From Daldinia sp. FL1419 (taxonomy: Eukaryota > Ascomycota > Sordariomycetes > Xylariales > Hypoxylaceae), in NCBI GenBank assembly GCA_025201765.1, contig MU623382.1:186001-250000 (forward strand): 64,000 nt of DNA, read 5' to 3'. The first letter of the stretch is position 1, and every line of letters starts with the position of its first letter. The translations under genes were made by a program, and so were the position numbers. Below, one piece after another: positions 1-11,276 of the stretch. Below the pieces are notes generated by a model. The model ran no database searches. It saw only the letters and a program-made list of their open reading frames with translations, and was not told the origin of the DNA.

Positions 1-320
1 AATTCCCGATCAGCTTTCTTGCCGGCAGCTTCATCCTCATCTCGATTGAAATCGACAATAGGGGTAGTGGGCTCGTTCGATGTGGTTGTCGGAGCTTTCG
101 GCTTGGGTTTGGGCTTGGCAGCCTTTTCAACTTTCTTCTTGATATCACTCCCTAGATCGGTGTCATTTTGTCTTCCCGATTGTTTGGTAAAGGAGCCTCG
201 GCGATCGGGTTTTTGAGTCTTCTTTTGCTGGTTCCGATACCAGATAACTCCGCTGATCGCCAAAATGATCACCCATCCGCCAATAGTGGTGAGTGTTGAG
301 TGGCTAGTGGAAACATCCAT
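1..320 (-). CDS. N-terminal part of a single-pass membrane protein with a basic tail (cut by window edge)
   Basis: An open frame starts at an ATG at 320 on the minus strand and runs off the left edge without a stop (106 codons visible). Residues about 11-28 form a hydrophobic segment (TIGGWVIILAISGVIWY), followed at once by a basic stretch (RNQQKK) and a Lys/Pro-rich region (KPKPKPKAP). This is the layout of a signal-anchored protein with its bulk in the cytosol. Acidic residues follow (DFNRDEDEAAGKK). I do not recognise the family, and the C-terminal part is outside the window. The reading is supported by the absence of stops over 320 nt, the coherent anchor plus positive-flank pattern, and a start followed immediately by the anchor. 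Overlapping open frames on the plus strand and elsewhere here are compositional shadows. Confidence 0.6.
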   Translation of the reverse strand, partial: MDVSTSHSTLTTIGGWVIILAISGVIWYRNQQKKTQKPDRRGSFTKQSGRQNDTDLGSDIKKKVEKAAKPKPKPKAPTTTSNEPTTPIVDFNRDEDEAAGKKADRE

Positions 321-2463
321 CGTGAACGGAAATTGTAGTGGGCGCACCTCTGTGAGATTCGCCGACTAGGTTGAAGGTAACAGTGGAGGTGGAAGGGAAG
401 ATTGATGGCAGCACAAAGTGCCTCGATGCGAAAAGCGTCCCAACGATGCTCAATTGTAGGTGTTTCGCAGGGTAGACAACTAATTGTACCGCAGATCCCC
501 AAGGAGCTAACCAGTGATGGAAGGTAGTGTGCCGATTATGTCGAGTAGTGTACTGGATATTTATAAATACCAATTAAGAAAGAGTGTGAAAGTAATGCAT
601 CTGAAGACGAAAGATGAACGATGTGAATTCGGCGGTAACTAAGAACGATTTGTATAAATCCGACCTTATTGGATAAATACCTAGGTAAGTTGTCCTTTTC
701 GGGGGGAGGGGGGGAAAGCGAGGGAAATTGATCTTAAATATTTGTTAAAAAAAGACAGAAAGTGAACGTGATTTCGAGTACAAAAGTAACCTCTGTTCAA
801 GTCTCATCAATTAGTAGTCGGTAGGTTTAGATGGACTTATGGCCAACAGTGTCTGAGAGCTGTTGTGTAGGGAATTTGGGTTTGGGGATAAGCTGTCATT
901 AACGATTGTTGGCCAATCGGCGTAAAGTACAGACTTGTATTTTTGTAGCTATGAACAGGTATGGAAGTCTAGAAGTAGAAGGTTATCCTGAGTTATGGGG
1001 GGTCGTAGGGGCCGTAAGTTGTGCGCCAAACTACGCCAAACCGCTTGGGGGGGCCAATGTTGAACAGCTGTCCAATACCAAGTATACCAAGTATACAGAA
1101 ACTGTGGGTCCTCTACCTTAGGTACGATAGGTCTCACCCATTCACCTTGTCCCGTTACTCGTACTAGGTACCTATGTACACTAATATGTGTTAGCGTCTC
1201 ATCAAAATTCAATTGAAGACGTGAAAAGCCCCTTAAAATTGACGGAATGTTTCTATTTGCTTAGCCTATTGCTAGCGTAAATCTACTCTCGTAAATTGTA
1301 ATCAACTTACTTCAACAGATTCGATACGGAGTGAAAAATGAGGTATCAAGCACTTATACGTGTATGTAAAAAAGTATAAGAAAGCTCGGTTGGTCAAAAC
1401 TCCCGTGATGCAGCTTGTAGTCACAAGCTTGTTGGTACACCCTCCTTATTATGAAAAATGTGCGTACTCTCCTTGAAATATGCAGGTCTAGATCTTATAC
1501 CAAGATTTAATATCGTCGTATCTTTTTTTGCCGGTAAATGTTTCCTGTAAAAGAGCTAGCTTTAGTTTTCGTATCCAATACTGATGTCTCTGGACAAGGC
1601 TGACAAGCCTCCGGAATCGAGAATCATGTGAATATTGAGCCTCGCGCGAATGGCAAAGCCAACGATACCCAAGTAAACTTTTACTAGACATGCATCTCCA
1701 AGACATGCATCGCCATGCAGGCGGTATTTTGGAACAGTACTTTGAAACAATTCATTTAACTAAGTTGTTAAACTTCCAGAAATATTATAGTTAAGCCCTC
1801 CTGTAAAGTTGAAACATCCAATACGTTCTACCTGTTATTACGCATTTATATAATTCCTAGGTAAGTATAGTTAGTAAGTTGATTACCTCCATACTGGTTG
1901 GTTATATGTTGTGAAGAGTATAAAGTGGAGTGCTACAGTCTGATATTTATATCGTTGATTCCCCTTGCATCTTCTTTTTATCCCATCCCCAGGACATAAA
2001 TATATTAAATTTTGTATTCTTCCTTAAAGATGGCCAATCCGATGCAATCAGTTTGGTTGGTATTGCAAGCAGCCTTGGAGGGGCATCTCCAAACAGTACA
2101 AGAGTTGCGCGGAGGTTTGACGGGGGTAGGATACATACATGATCTCCGCTTTCCGGTAGACGGAGACTAGCGGGATCGGCTCCCCCGCAGGTGACCGACG
2201 GCAGGAACCCTGGGGTCACGTCACACAGCAAGCTTTAGGTGCTTAGATTCAGTGCCTAACTTCCAGGCTTCCCACACGGTTGATTGTACACGTAAATACT
2301 ATGTACATACGCCTTATCGATAATATTTAGACGTCTTTCCTTCCAAATTCACACTCACATCTCACATCCCACATATCTATTTAGATAGTAGATATATCTA
2401 TATATTATATATACCTGGATCTTACTCTAGAATTATATACGGGGACTCTGTAATTTAGTCATA
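321..2463. other. Intergenic region, 2.1 kb
   Basis: No convincing gene. It holds short unsupported open frames, one exact copy of the 10-bp palindrome TACCTAGGTA (678-687), and a more GC-rich patch at about 2090-2230 next to otherwise AT-leaning DNA. Both strands of that patch are open for 70-94 codons, but no family motif or splice structure supports coding. Confidence 0.5.
2375..2412 (+). promoter_or_regulatory. AT-rich TATA-like segment upstream of the nucleoside hydrolase
   Basis: A run of overlapping TATATA/TAGATATA words lies about 50-90 nt before the ATG at 2464. Its position suits a core promoter, but assignment is by position and composition only. Confidence 0.3.
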
Positions 2464-3906
2464 ATGGCCCCGAGAAAGATCATCATAGATACCGACCCAG
2501 GCAGGTAACAGCGAAAAGACGATACCAACTTATATTCTAACTATTGTATAGGCGGCGACGATGTCATAGCCATGCTTCTTGCCTTGGCCTCCTCTCCCGA
2601 GGAGCTGGAAGTGGTAATGATTTCGGTAACCTACGGTAATGTGGCTTTAGAAAGCTGCCTGCGAAATGTAGTCGGCATGTTCCACGTTCTCGACCAGGAG
2701 ATGGAGTGGCGCAAGTCCCAAGGGAAGCCTCTGGGTTATGAGGGATTGCGAACTTACAAGCCGATTGTTGCCGTCGGTCCGGAACATGCCTTGGAAGACG
2801 AGATTCTAATGGCAGATAATTTCCGTGGGTCTATGATTGGATATGAGAAGTTACATTTAGAGGAAATGCTGACAGGACGATGATTGGTAGACGGAGCCGA
2901 CGGTTTACACGGTGTTCACGAAGCTGTATGTTGAAAAGACAAAATTAACGTGCGTTAACGTGCGAGGTTAGACTAACGTATTTAATAGCATCCTCACCTA
3001 TCACCAGCTGATACTTGGAAAGCTCTTTTTAAAGATGGGCTTGAGGGAGATGCCGAGACTCCTTCGTACTTAAAATACTTCACCCCATCGAAAACTCCCG
3101 CCCACAAAGAGATCCTACGGATCCTGAAGGAGGAACCTGCCGATACGGTCTCCATTTGTGCCGTGGGCCCATTAACTAATCTAGCTCTAGCTGCCTCGGA
3201 AGACCCTGAAACTTTCCTCAAGGTCAAGGAGGTGGCCGTCATGGGTGGTGCTGTAGAGTGTGTGGGCAACGTAACACCCGTTGCCGAATTCAACACCTAC
3301 GCGGATGCCGTTGCTGCCGCTCGAGTATTCGCTCTGACATCACCGAACCCAGCCTCTACTATGCCACCTATTCCCAAGGACAAGACAACCCTACCACCAT
3401 ACCCCGAAAAGCTTTCGCGGACTCTAAAGCTGAGCCTGTTCCCGCTCGATATCACCACACCTCATCTCTTAAACCTAAACTTCTTCCTGGAGAAGATTGA
3501 GCCGCAACTTGCCGGTGGTAGCCCCTTAGGAGTATGGGTTAATACATTTATGGTCGGCATATTCCGTCAGATTACCTCTATGGTTGGCCCCGACGAGGAA
3601 CCGGGTCTATCGCTTCATGACCCCGTCACTATCTGGTACATGCTCACAGGATCTGACCCGGCATGGAAACTAGCCAAGAATGCACCGGAGGACATTCGTA
3701 TCGAGACCTCGGGGCAATGGACTCACGGAATGCACGTCTCGGATCGTCGCGGTAGGGCACGACCTGACGGCGTAAATACTTTTGAGGTTCCTGGCGACGA
3801 TGACGGCTGGCTCAGCTTGCTCAGAGGTAATAGGATAAACAGATTAGTTAGTAGTCCGGGCGAGATGGAATTCGCGCCATTCCTCATGGAGCGTCTGTTC
3901 GGGTGA
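2464..3906 (+). CDS. Inosine/uridine-preferring nucleoside hydrolase family protein
   Basis: Four exons: 2464-2500, 2552-2824, 2891-2925, 2989-3906, giving 420 aa. The family hydrolyses the N-glycosidic bond of (deoxy)ribonucleosides in purine/pyrimidine salvage. The N-terminus carries the calcium-binding signature (DTDPGGDDVIA); later come HGADGLHGVHE, AVGPLTNLALA, VMGGAV and EFNTYADAVAA, all family hallmarks, and the near-C-terminal LHDPVT contributes the last metal-binding Asp. Frame continuity through these motifs fixes the splice sites. Intron 1 (2501-2551) must use a GC donor (AG|GCAGGT), intron 2 (2825-2890) a GTGGGT donor, intron 3 (2926-2988) GTATGT with a GACTAAC branch site. Exon 3 is only 35 nt. 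Ignoring intron 2 produces an apparent in-frame TGA at 2881. The insert between the first two motifs makes it longer than bacterial members (about 310 aa), as seen in fungal paralogues. No signal peptide, so probably cytosolic. It converges on LSM8 (262 bp apart). Confidence 0.88.
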
Positions 3907-4167
3907 GAAGGACAGTAATTAGACAACACAACGAGTCAGTCACATAAACATCTGGCACGGCAAAGACGATAGAAGTGTCAGTAGGACGCAAGTGTTGGGT
4001 ATCATTAGACAAAAGCGTACCCTATGAGTGAAGCTTCCAGATTCCACTCTCGTGTAAATGCAATTATTATTTTCTCCCCAACGCCAGAAGTGCAATACCA
4101 AGGTATCATGAGCATATGTTTCAGGGCATGATCCGTCGCCGCCGCAGCCCGCCGCCTCCTCCTCACC

Positions 4168-4616
4168 CTATATGTGTTTAATACCACCAATAGCCGACCC
4201 CTTCACTTGTGTCCAATTGATACTATCGTCAAGAGATTCGTCTACCAAGCCAACCACGCAAACATTATCTCCCCGAACAAGGTAAAGACCCAAGGGGACC
4301 TCGGTAGACGGTTCCGTATCGTCGGGTGTTCGGATGACGCGCTCGACAGCTTTTCCAAGAACCTGGAGGAGGAGATGTGGGATTAGCCGCAGATGCTTCG
4401 AGTGCTAAAAATACACAATGCTCCGCCCTTACCAAGTTGGTCGTCTGGTCACAGCTCAAGAGGTTCCCCACCAAGGTTCGAGAGTCGGCTGTGATTATTA
4501 GGACCTTCTCTGCGCGACTGTTAGATTCCTCGGCGCTGGAAGCTTTGCCCGGGGTCCAAAGGGATACAGGGTATAGGTGAGGTCGACGTACTGTCGATAT
4601 AGCCGTTGAGCGACAT
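4168..4616 (-). CDS. lsm8: U6 snRNA-associated Sm-like protein LSm8
   Basis: Three exons on the minus strand: 4592-4616, 4433-4509, 4168-4362 (introns of 82 and 70 nt, GTACGT and GTAAGG donors, CAG acceptors), giving 98 aa. The start MSLNGYIDKKVLIITADSR and the Sm1 segment (GNLLSCDQTTNLVL) are followed by the Sm2 motif (GLYLVRGDNVCVVG), where RGDNV is the LSm8 form of the Sm2 signature. The C-terminus VDESLDDSINW also fits LSm8. LSm8 distinguishes the nuclear LSm2-8 ring that binds the U6 snRNA 3' end in pre-mRNA splicing, from the cytoplasmic LSm1-7 decay ring. Length matches the family (about 95-110 aa). The short first exon (25 nt) and frame phase at both junctions are consistent. No long open frame shows this gene; it appears only after splicing. 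Confidence 0.92.
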
Positions 4617-5390
4617 CTTTGAAGGCGTAACCGGTGGGATTTTTGCTAGCGACAAGATTACGAGAATAATTATAACTATTGATTACTATGGGCGCGCTTT
4701 TAGGGATTCGTAGGGCGTAGTAGAAACCTATGTACCTATGTAGGTAGAATCGAAAACTATCGGCAATTTGAAAGTTCAAAGTTGCGTAAACTTTAGACGA
4801 TGCGATTATCCGTTAGGCAGCTTCAAGTGGTTACCTCTTGTCTCTGTTTGGAGCTCTCCACCACCTGCCAATCTGCACTTACCCTGATCGGATGGGGGGG
4901 GAAAAAGCTCAAGCCACCGCGCCACAGATTCAGGGTGTGGTTGTGGTTAACACCAAGCTTTTCTTGTGGCTTGTACATTCCCCACCTAATCGGGTCCCCA
5001 TATCGGCCGAAGCAACCGACGGGGGTTGCGAAAAGACGGGATCCTCTCAAGGGACCCTGAGGAAGGTTCTAATTGATGAGGTAGCTATACTTAGGTACAA
5101 GATATTATAGACTAATTATTATTTCGGCGTACGACCGAGATCCGTATATAAGTGGCTCAAATTAGCCCCTTGGGGATATTTATTTTGGTGGTGAGCTTCC
5201 TTTAATGGTAATCTGCTTGGGTTTTTATTACATATGTGAAGCCCTTAATATTTAGCACCCAAAATCCCCCCCAATAAATACGGAGGCGAATGTTAAGCTC
5301 CCAAAGGAATCTCGTTGACGAGAGTTTGTCGGAATACGTTTGCCTCTGTTTTATACCAAGGTAGGTACCTAGTTACATACATAGTGTACA

Positions 5391-5421
5391 TAGGTAGGTA
5401 GGTAGGTAGGTAGGTAGGTAG
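5391..5421. repeat. (TAGG)n microsatellite
   Basis: About 7.75 uninterrupted copies of TAGG. The same unit occurs in shorter runs at other intergenic places in the window, often beside GGTACC or TACCTAGGTA. Confidence 0.95.
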
Positions 5422-5897
5422 TATGTAGAACAATGAAACCTTTTACATCATAAGCTGCGGTTAGTTCAAATCCTCACAACCAATCAATTAGAAGCATTCG
5501 GTTTGAAACATTCAAACCCTAGTTGAAGCCATTTGTTTTGACTTGGGGCCTCCAAACCCTTTTTGGAAATTGGAAATATGATTGGCTGTTGTTGCCTACC
5601 CCTGGCTTCCCCTGGTCTTCCTTGAAAATCACCACCGTTCTCGTACTAGCGAGATATGGGAAGGTTCCAAGCAACTTACACGACCGACACGGGTGTCACT
5701 TTTTTTCAACCTGGCAGCCCTGGCAGCCCTGGTCAACCTAGCGAGTTACATGTCAAGGAGGATCAGCCACTTATGGTAGGTATCTAATTCTAATAAGGTC
5801 CTATGGAATGTAGTTCCGGGCTTCCTGGTATCTTAATCTGGAGTAGCAGGCGTTAATAGTTTTCTCTCTTTATGTCTTATACCCGGACACCTGATTT

Positions 5898-5950
5898 GTA
5901 TATATCATGCGCTGATCCCGCCCTTATAGTCCCTCTTCTTTTTTTTTGTT
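5898..5950 (+). promoter_or_regulatory. TATA-like box and CT-rich initiator tract of the secreted-protein gene
   Basis: A GTATATATC word at about 5898-5906 is followed 25-45 nt later by a pyrimidine tract (CCCTCTTCTTTTTTTTT). That is the usual layout of highly expressed fungal promoters, with transcription starting in or just after the CT block. It would give a leader of about 370 nt before the ATG at 6326. Confidence 0.45.
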
Positions 5951-6325
5951 CGTCACCCTCAACCAAGCCTTGTTCGTGTCTGGCAACATTTTCGCTCTTT
6001 TGCTTTTTTTCGAATTAATCAAATCGGGTATCCTACCGAGCCCCCTTTGTTTTCTACACAATCACCTTCTTTCGCACAAACAAACCCTTGGCGGTTCTAT
6101 TCTTTCGTTTCTATTTCGTTGCCAGATATCACACAATTCGCTGTACTCTTCAGGCCGAGCCACTTGGAAGAATACGTGGTCCAAACAACAATAAGAACAA
6201 TCAATTCTCTAGTTCTTATATAACCCAAATAGTACCTTTCGTTCTTTTTCACAGGTTGAAAAAGAAGCCGATCCATTTCCGCAACTCCAAAGAGAAACAT
6301 TCTTCCTCAACACCAAACCGTCATC

Positions 6326-6964
6326 ATGAAGGTTACAGTCGCTTCCGCCGCTGGTCTCCTCTTGGCTGGCCAAGCCATCGCTGCCCCCACTGCAGTCCAC
6401 CAGACCCGCGACGTCAAGACCGCCGCGGCCATCATCGCCGAAGTCGCGCCTGCTACCGTCGACTGTGCGGCTGGCGGCGAGTGCGTCAAGTCGGATGTCA
6501 TCGGCCCCTTGCTGGTCCAGGCTATGCAGCAGTACAAGATCTACAACCCGGCCCAGATGGCGGGTATCATCGCGCTCACGGCTTTCGAGTCGGTCGAGTA
6601 CACCTTCAAGCACAACGTGTCTCCCGGCCGCCCCGGCCAGGGCACCTCGAACATGCAGATGTTCAACTTCAACCTCAAGTACGCGCAGTCGATCCCCGAG
6701 CTCGCGGACAAGGTCGCCGGCGTCGGCGAGGACGCCCCCGACGACAAGAAGAACGAGGTCCTGTCCCTCGTCAACGACAACAAGTACAACTTCGGCAGCG
6801 GCCCCTGGTTCTTCAGCACCCAGTGCGCCCCCGATGTTCAGGAAGCCCTTAAGAAAGGTGACGACGCCGGCTTCGCCGCTTACATGGGCTGTGTCGGTGT
6901 TACCATCGACGCCCAGCGACAGAAGTACTGGGATGCCGCCAGGAAGGCGTTCGGCCTCATGTAA
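6326..6964 (+). CDS. Small secreted protein of unknown function
   Basis: Single-exon gene of 212 aa. Residues 1-19 are a classical signal peptide (MKVTVASAAGLLLAGQAIA) with cleavage likely after AIA-A, and a short pro-like stretch follows. The mature part has four cysteines (C47, C53, C167, C189), enough for two disulfides, and conserved-looking blocks: ALTAFESVEYTFKHNVSPGRPGQGT, split here only by description, with an isolated Glu (E88), and FGSGPWFFSTQC. This resembles a widespread family of ascomycete secreted proteins, but I cannot name an activity. A lysozyme-like fold would be a guess. Codons end mostly in C or G, far more than in neighbouring genes, which suggests high expression. The long open frame in the +3 register (6465-7070) is a GC-rich shadow. 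Confidence 0.85.
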   Translation: MKVTVASAAGLLLAGQAIAAPTAVHQTRDVKTAAAIIAEVAPATVDCAAGGECVKSDVIGPLLVQAMQQYKIYNPAQMAGIIALTAFESVEYTFKHNVSPGRPGQGTSNMQMFNFNLKYAQSIPELADKVAGVGEDAPDDKKNEVLSLVNDNKYNFGSGPWFFSTQCAPDVQEALKKGDDAGFAAYMGCVGVTIDAQRQKYWDAARKAFGLM

Positions 6965-8404
6965 GCGTGCTTGTTTAGCCGCTTGTTTGACACTACGCAT
7001 GCACGTAGGGACGACGTATGAGGCATTGAAGTTGTCAGATCATATGGGCGTTCTGGGCATTGCTTTCTAGCATCATCGTAGCATCTCATGGGGGAAAATG
7101 TAGCGTCGTTGCTCTTTTAAAGTTCGGACTTCAATTCTTATGTATATCAATATTTTATATATCTCTTCATATACAACAATACTATGGCTTGACGGTATTT
7201 ACTGGTCTTCACGAGTCCTGGATGCTATATGATCTGAATATGTGGTGTAATATGTCTTATGTCTACTAAACCTCAATTACTTACATACTTGTAATTTTTA
7301 CTTGGCACCTGATAATTCCGAATTCTGGTACTATACTTGCTATTCGTCATCCCCAAAGATACCCGGCTGCAGCTAAACCCCTTAGCCAACAGGTTAAGAT
7401 ATTGAAGTCGTGTAACGAATTTACGTGTAGTTAATACGAAGCATCGGGAACCCTAGTTAGAGGTTGTGTTCTATTTATAAATATCTTGGCACGATGGATG
7501 AAGATGATGTTACACCACCCGATTACCGTCATCAATGTCTAGTATTAGGTACCTACCTAGGCATTATCTACATCGTACAAGCTCGAATGCGCCTTAGCAC
7601 CAACAGCCTAACTAGCAACCCAGGGATCGAGCAGAAGATCAAGAATACAATCTCACGACATCAACACAGTTGCTGATGAATAGCAAAAGACGCGAGACAG
7701 GACGGTATCCATCGCATTATAAAGCTTTTGGTGAATGTGGTAATTCGTTATGCATTCGAGGGGCGTAGAACTTTATATGAGTTTACCTTCCTTTCTGGGC
7801 CTTCTTTGGCAATCCTTGGAGATTCGAAGGAATGGCCCGGCTTCGAATGAGGCTTCGGCGGGTTGAGAAAGAGAGAGATACTAGTCAATTTCTCAACCGC
7901 CGTGGCACAAGACGGGATTGAATGTCTAGGGTTGAGTGTAACCTAAGTTTCATCACCAGCCCGATATCTATTCTCTAGCCACCATAGGATATGTATACAA
8001 ATCACTCTATATTTCACAGCCCCGGGATATTGTAACTAAAAGTTGCACGAGGAACGCCACCGGATATCCCTTTCGCCAACGGGAATGGTCCACACGTTGC
8101 TTCAGACACTAGGTAAATAACAAGTCTGGTTTATTTGGGGCATTAAATATGCGCCCGGAGGAGAGTTGTGTAATTAACTTACGTACCATAGACATGACCA
8201 AAAAACTACCTATACGTACATATTACGTCTTCCCTCCATCCGCATTTCCCTTTTTTTATAACCCCAAAATAGACAAGAGTGCCGACTACACTGATAGAAT
8301 ATATCGATATGCAAGGGCTCCGTACCGGGTATCTGACTTTCATTCCAACCCATCACAACCAAGCGCCACCTTCAATGTTCACGTGAAATGGAAGCCGGGA
8401 AGGC
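6965..8404. other. Intergenic region, 1.4 kb, between two convergent genes
   Basis: Lies between the 3' ends of the secreted-protein gene and the Zn2Cys6 regulator. Short open frames (for example 7464-7676 and 8149-8439) lack any motif, signal peptide or codon bias. I see no RNA gene. Confidence 0.45.
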
Positions 8405-11276
8405 TTATGTACTGGGTGTGTCCGGGTTCAAGAAAGTGAAAGAACCATCGGAAGATCCTTGCTGGGATTGCTGCTCAGGATTACCAGCGAAGAATTGGAA
8501 GGATGTTTGGTCAGGACCCCAAGTGGCTGTCTGCGCATAATTCTCAAACGCATCCTGTTACGTTCACGGTTAGCTCGTTGTTAACCACCTTATACGTGTT
8601 CGGATTTGAGAACATACCCAGTCAAAATTATGATCAATAGCCATATTACCCCCTCCACCTAGGGTTGTGAACATAGAAAATGGTGACGCCGCGTTATTTA
8701 TAGTACCGAGATTGTCAGGTTGGAATTCGGGTGTAAGTCCCGTTCTTGCCCTTAAGCCGCCTACACTTCCCACACTGCCTACGTTAAGGTCAATATTTGG
8801 GTAGGTTGATCCCCCAGGCGATTGGATAGTTGTTGATGTTGATGTTGATGTTGAACCTTCTGAGAGCATACCAAGAGTCACGGCTGCTGAGTGCTCAGGT
8901 AACATCTCAACACCAAATGTGAAGGGATTTTCGGGCTGTGCTGGCGGTCCTCCAGGAGCAGTAGCAGCACCAATACCGGCACCGGCACCAGCACCAGGGT
9001 TAGCCGGTGCTGAAGGGGGATTCTTAAGCTTTCCTAGCATAATTTCAAGAATATTCGCGGCTTTGTACGCTTCCACCGATTCGTGGGATAGTGATTTCCA
9101 GATTTCCGCAACCGCTTCGAGAGAACTCATCATCTTCTGCCGTTGCTCCTGCGTCCAAAAGTAGATCGCTTGCGTATCCTGTCGCTTGCCGGATGTGGCA
9201 GCAATATGATCATGGTGAAGATCAAGGATGACCAACATTGTTGGAAGCAATGTGTCTTTAGCCGTAGCTGATACGTACCATCTCATAGAGCGAAGCCGGC
9301 CATTCGGTTGACATTCACGATGTATCATTCTCAGATGCCCTAGAATTTCCAATGAGGCTTCAATTGCGCTACGACGAGAATGCGCGTATCGTGGATTTTG
9401 CCGAGCTCGTAACATGTGTTTCCTGTGTAGCATGCACATGATCTTTTGGTATAAGATATCCAAGTTGAACCTCGCGATGATAAGTGTCACCGGGTCGTGA
9501 GATCCATCAAGAGGGCGAATCTTCAGATGAGGTGGGAACCCATCCAATATTTCCCGGAGTTTCTTGTCATGTTGCAGGATGTCATCATAGCTCACGGGTT
9601 TTCCTACTCGTGAGACCGAATTGAGGACATTTCCCAACTCAATACACAATTTGGTTTTGCTAATCATATAAGCAATTGGGCTCGGCTCCACCATTGGCCT
9701 TGAAGGAGGAAGCGTTTTGCTGCTGGGCCCGAATTCTTCATCAAATATATTATGCGGGAGCTTCGTATCGGTATCATGTTCATGGATACTTGCCGGCAAG
9801 GAAATCTTGAAGGAAATTAGTGACCGCAAGTAGATAAATGTATGATGACTACCAATATTTGCAGATGACTTACTTGATACGAGAATATGATATCAGACAT
9901 TCGTATCAATGCCCAAGTTCGCCGCCGCATTTCCTGTAGCGATAGAGTTAGCGATGTACTAGTAAATCACACTTGGGAGATATTTTATCCATACCCCTTG
10001 AAATGGTGTAATTGATGGAAACCAGTCCGCATCTCGGTGATAGCCCATTCGGAAAGCTAGTTTCGCAATGATACCTGTTATGATCCATAACGAAAAGTCC
10101 GCATCCCAGCGTGAAGAATATTCACCAAATAAATAAAGAATAAGTGTTTCCACCGTATACTCAACTGGCTTGGTGTAATCCGCAGCCACCAGGCACTGTA
10201 CCGTTCGTAATCGATACTCAGCTGCGAGCTCTAAAGACCTACCTTTCCACTCTGGGGGCTCATCTCCTACTTTATGGTAGCTAAGCATCGCAAGACACAG
10301 CATGGAATATAGTAACCCTATCCATGTAATGGTCGACTTAGATGGGTCTTGCCAATGTGCTCGTAGTTGTGCTTGAAACGTAGGTGCATGAACTATGCTG
10401 GCAGCAGTATCCAACGAATTAAAGTACCTCGATATTAACGTCATTATGGCCGTCCTCGAGGGCAGTTCCGCTCTTAGCTCGACTTCCACGGCCGGTGGAG
10501 CAGAGAGTAAGAAAATAGGAGAGTCTCGGGCAGTCGCGGGCTTTGAAGACATAACTCTCTGGTAACTGTTTTCAAGTTCTTTTTTGTGAGAGGCGAAGAA
10601 GTTCTTCACTTCAGCAATGTCGAGCAAGAGTAAATGCCAGTGATCTTGTCCGATATACATGGACTTCCCTTTGTCTGCATCAACTTTAAGCATACCTAAG
10701 GATGTGGATAGTCCGTCGTCCGCGTCACTATCAGGACCATCGCCGTCCGCGTCATCATCCCTCATAGCCCCTTCATCGTCTTGGTCGGCATTAGGAGAAG
10801 AGCTATCAGACGTAGAATGGGCTTGAGGGGCATTATTCGAAGAGTTGGAAATTTCGATATTCGCACCGCCATGCATTAAACTTAGAACTAAACCTTCTAG
10901 ACGGTCAATACGGTTCTGCATATCATCAGGAGTTGCGGAAGCTCCAGAACTACTTTGATTTTTCCTCCGACTTGTTGGAGTAGCATAGACGCAAGACTGT
11001 GTGTCTCCACGCTTGATGCAGTTCTCACAACTCGGAGTTCCCCTATTGCATTTTAACCTGTTGAGCAGGTCAGCGATGCCGTCTTATATGGGAAAACTGC
11101 GAGGTGTTGGATTAGGGAATTAGGTTATCATTTTCAAGGAACAGGACTACTTACTTTCTCGTCCGGCACGGATAGCAGCTGAGTGGCACCCTATTTCGGC
11201 GACGAACCACCCTGAAATGCTCCTCGGGCGAGTGGCCCGAGGATGATGTCGTAGCAGACGGAGGTGTGGGGGTCAT
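8405..11276 (-). CDS. Zn(II)2Cys6 fungal-specific transcription factor
   Basis: Five exons on the minus strand: 11155-11276, 9995-11057, 9874-9933, 8618-9805, 8405-8554 (introns 97, 61, 68, 63 nt), giving 860 aa. The binuclear zinc cluster has all six cysteines (C34, C37, C44, C51, C54, C63; CYPCRTRKLKCNR then PSCENC) and is interrupted by intron 1 after the Lys of RTRK. A short dimerisation-type helix follows (MQNRIDRLEGLVLSLMHGG), then an acidic Ser/Asp-rich linker. The fungal-specific regulatory domain occupies roughly residues 180-480, with the typical GYHRDADWF...PFQG/EMRRRTWALIRMSDIIFSYQ block spliced across intron 2. The C-terminal third is low complexity (GAGAGAGIGAATAPGG, STSTSTT). 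It should be a nuclear DNA-binding regulator. Its target is unknown, and no obvious cluster surrounds it. Splice sites are supported by phase and by continuity of the conserved block. Confidence 0.88.

Larger units (their letters stand above)
4617..6325. other. Intergenic region, 1.7 kb, promoter of the secreted protein at its right end
   Basis: Between lsm8 (minus) and the secreted-protein gene (plus), so it holds two divergent promoters. Open frames on both strands at about 4800-5110 share the same codons in opposite frames and show no family features. It contains the tetranucleotide repeat listed separately. Confidence 0.5.

Noticed and set aside
2552..2883. Truncated nucleoside hydrolase ending at an in-frame TGA
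   Set aside because: Splicing out 2825-2890 joins the frame into the conserved HGADGLHGVHE segment, so the TGA lies in an intron.
4800..5110. Overlapping open frames of 75-90 codons on both strands
   Set aside because: They overlap each other in opposite directions, and have no motif, no splice structure and no sensible composition.
5440..5500. Possible tRNA T-arm (GTTCAAATCC)
   Set aside because: No matching acceptor stem or anticodon arm could be built around it.
6465..7070. 201-codon frame rich in Arg, Ser and Thr
   Set aside because: It is an out-of-register shadow of the GC3-rich secreted-protein gene.
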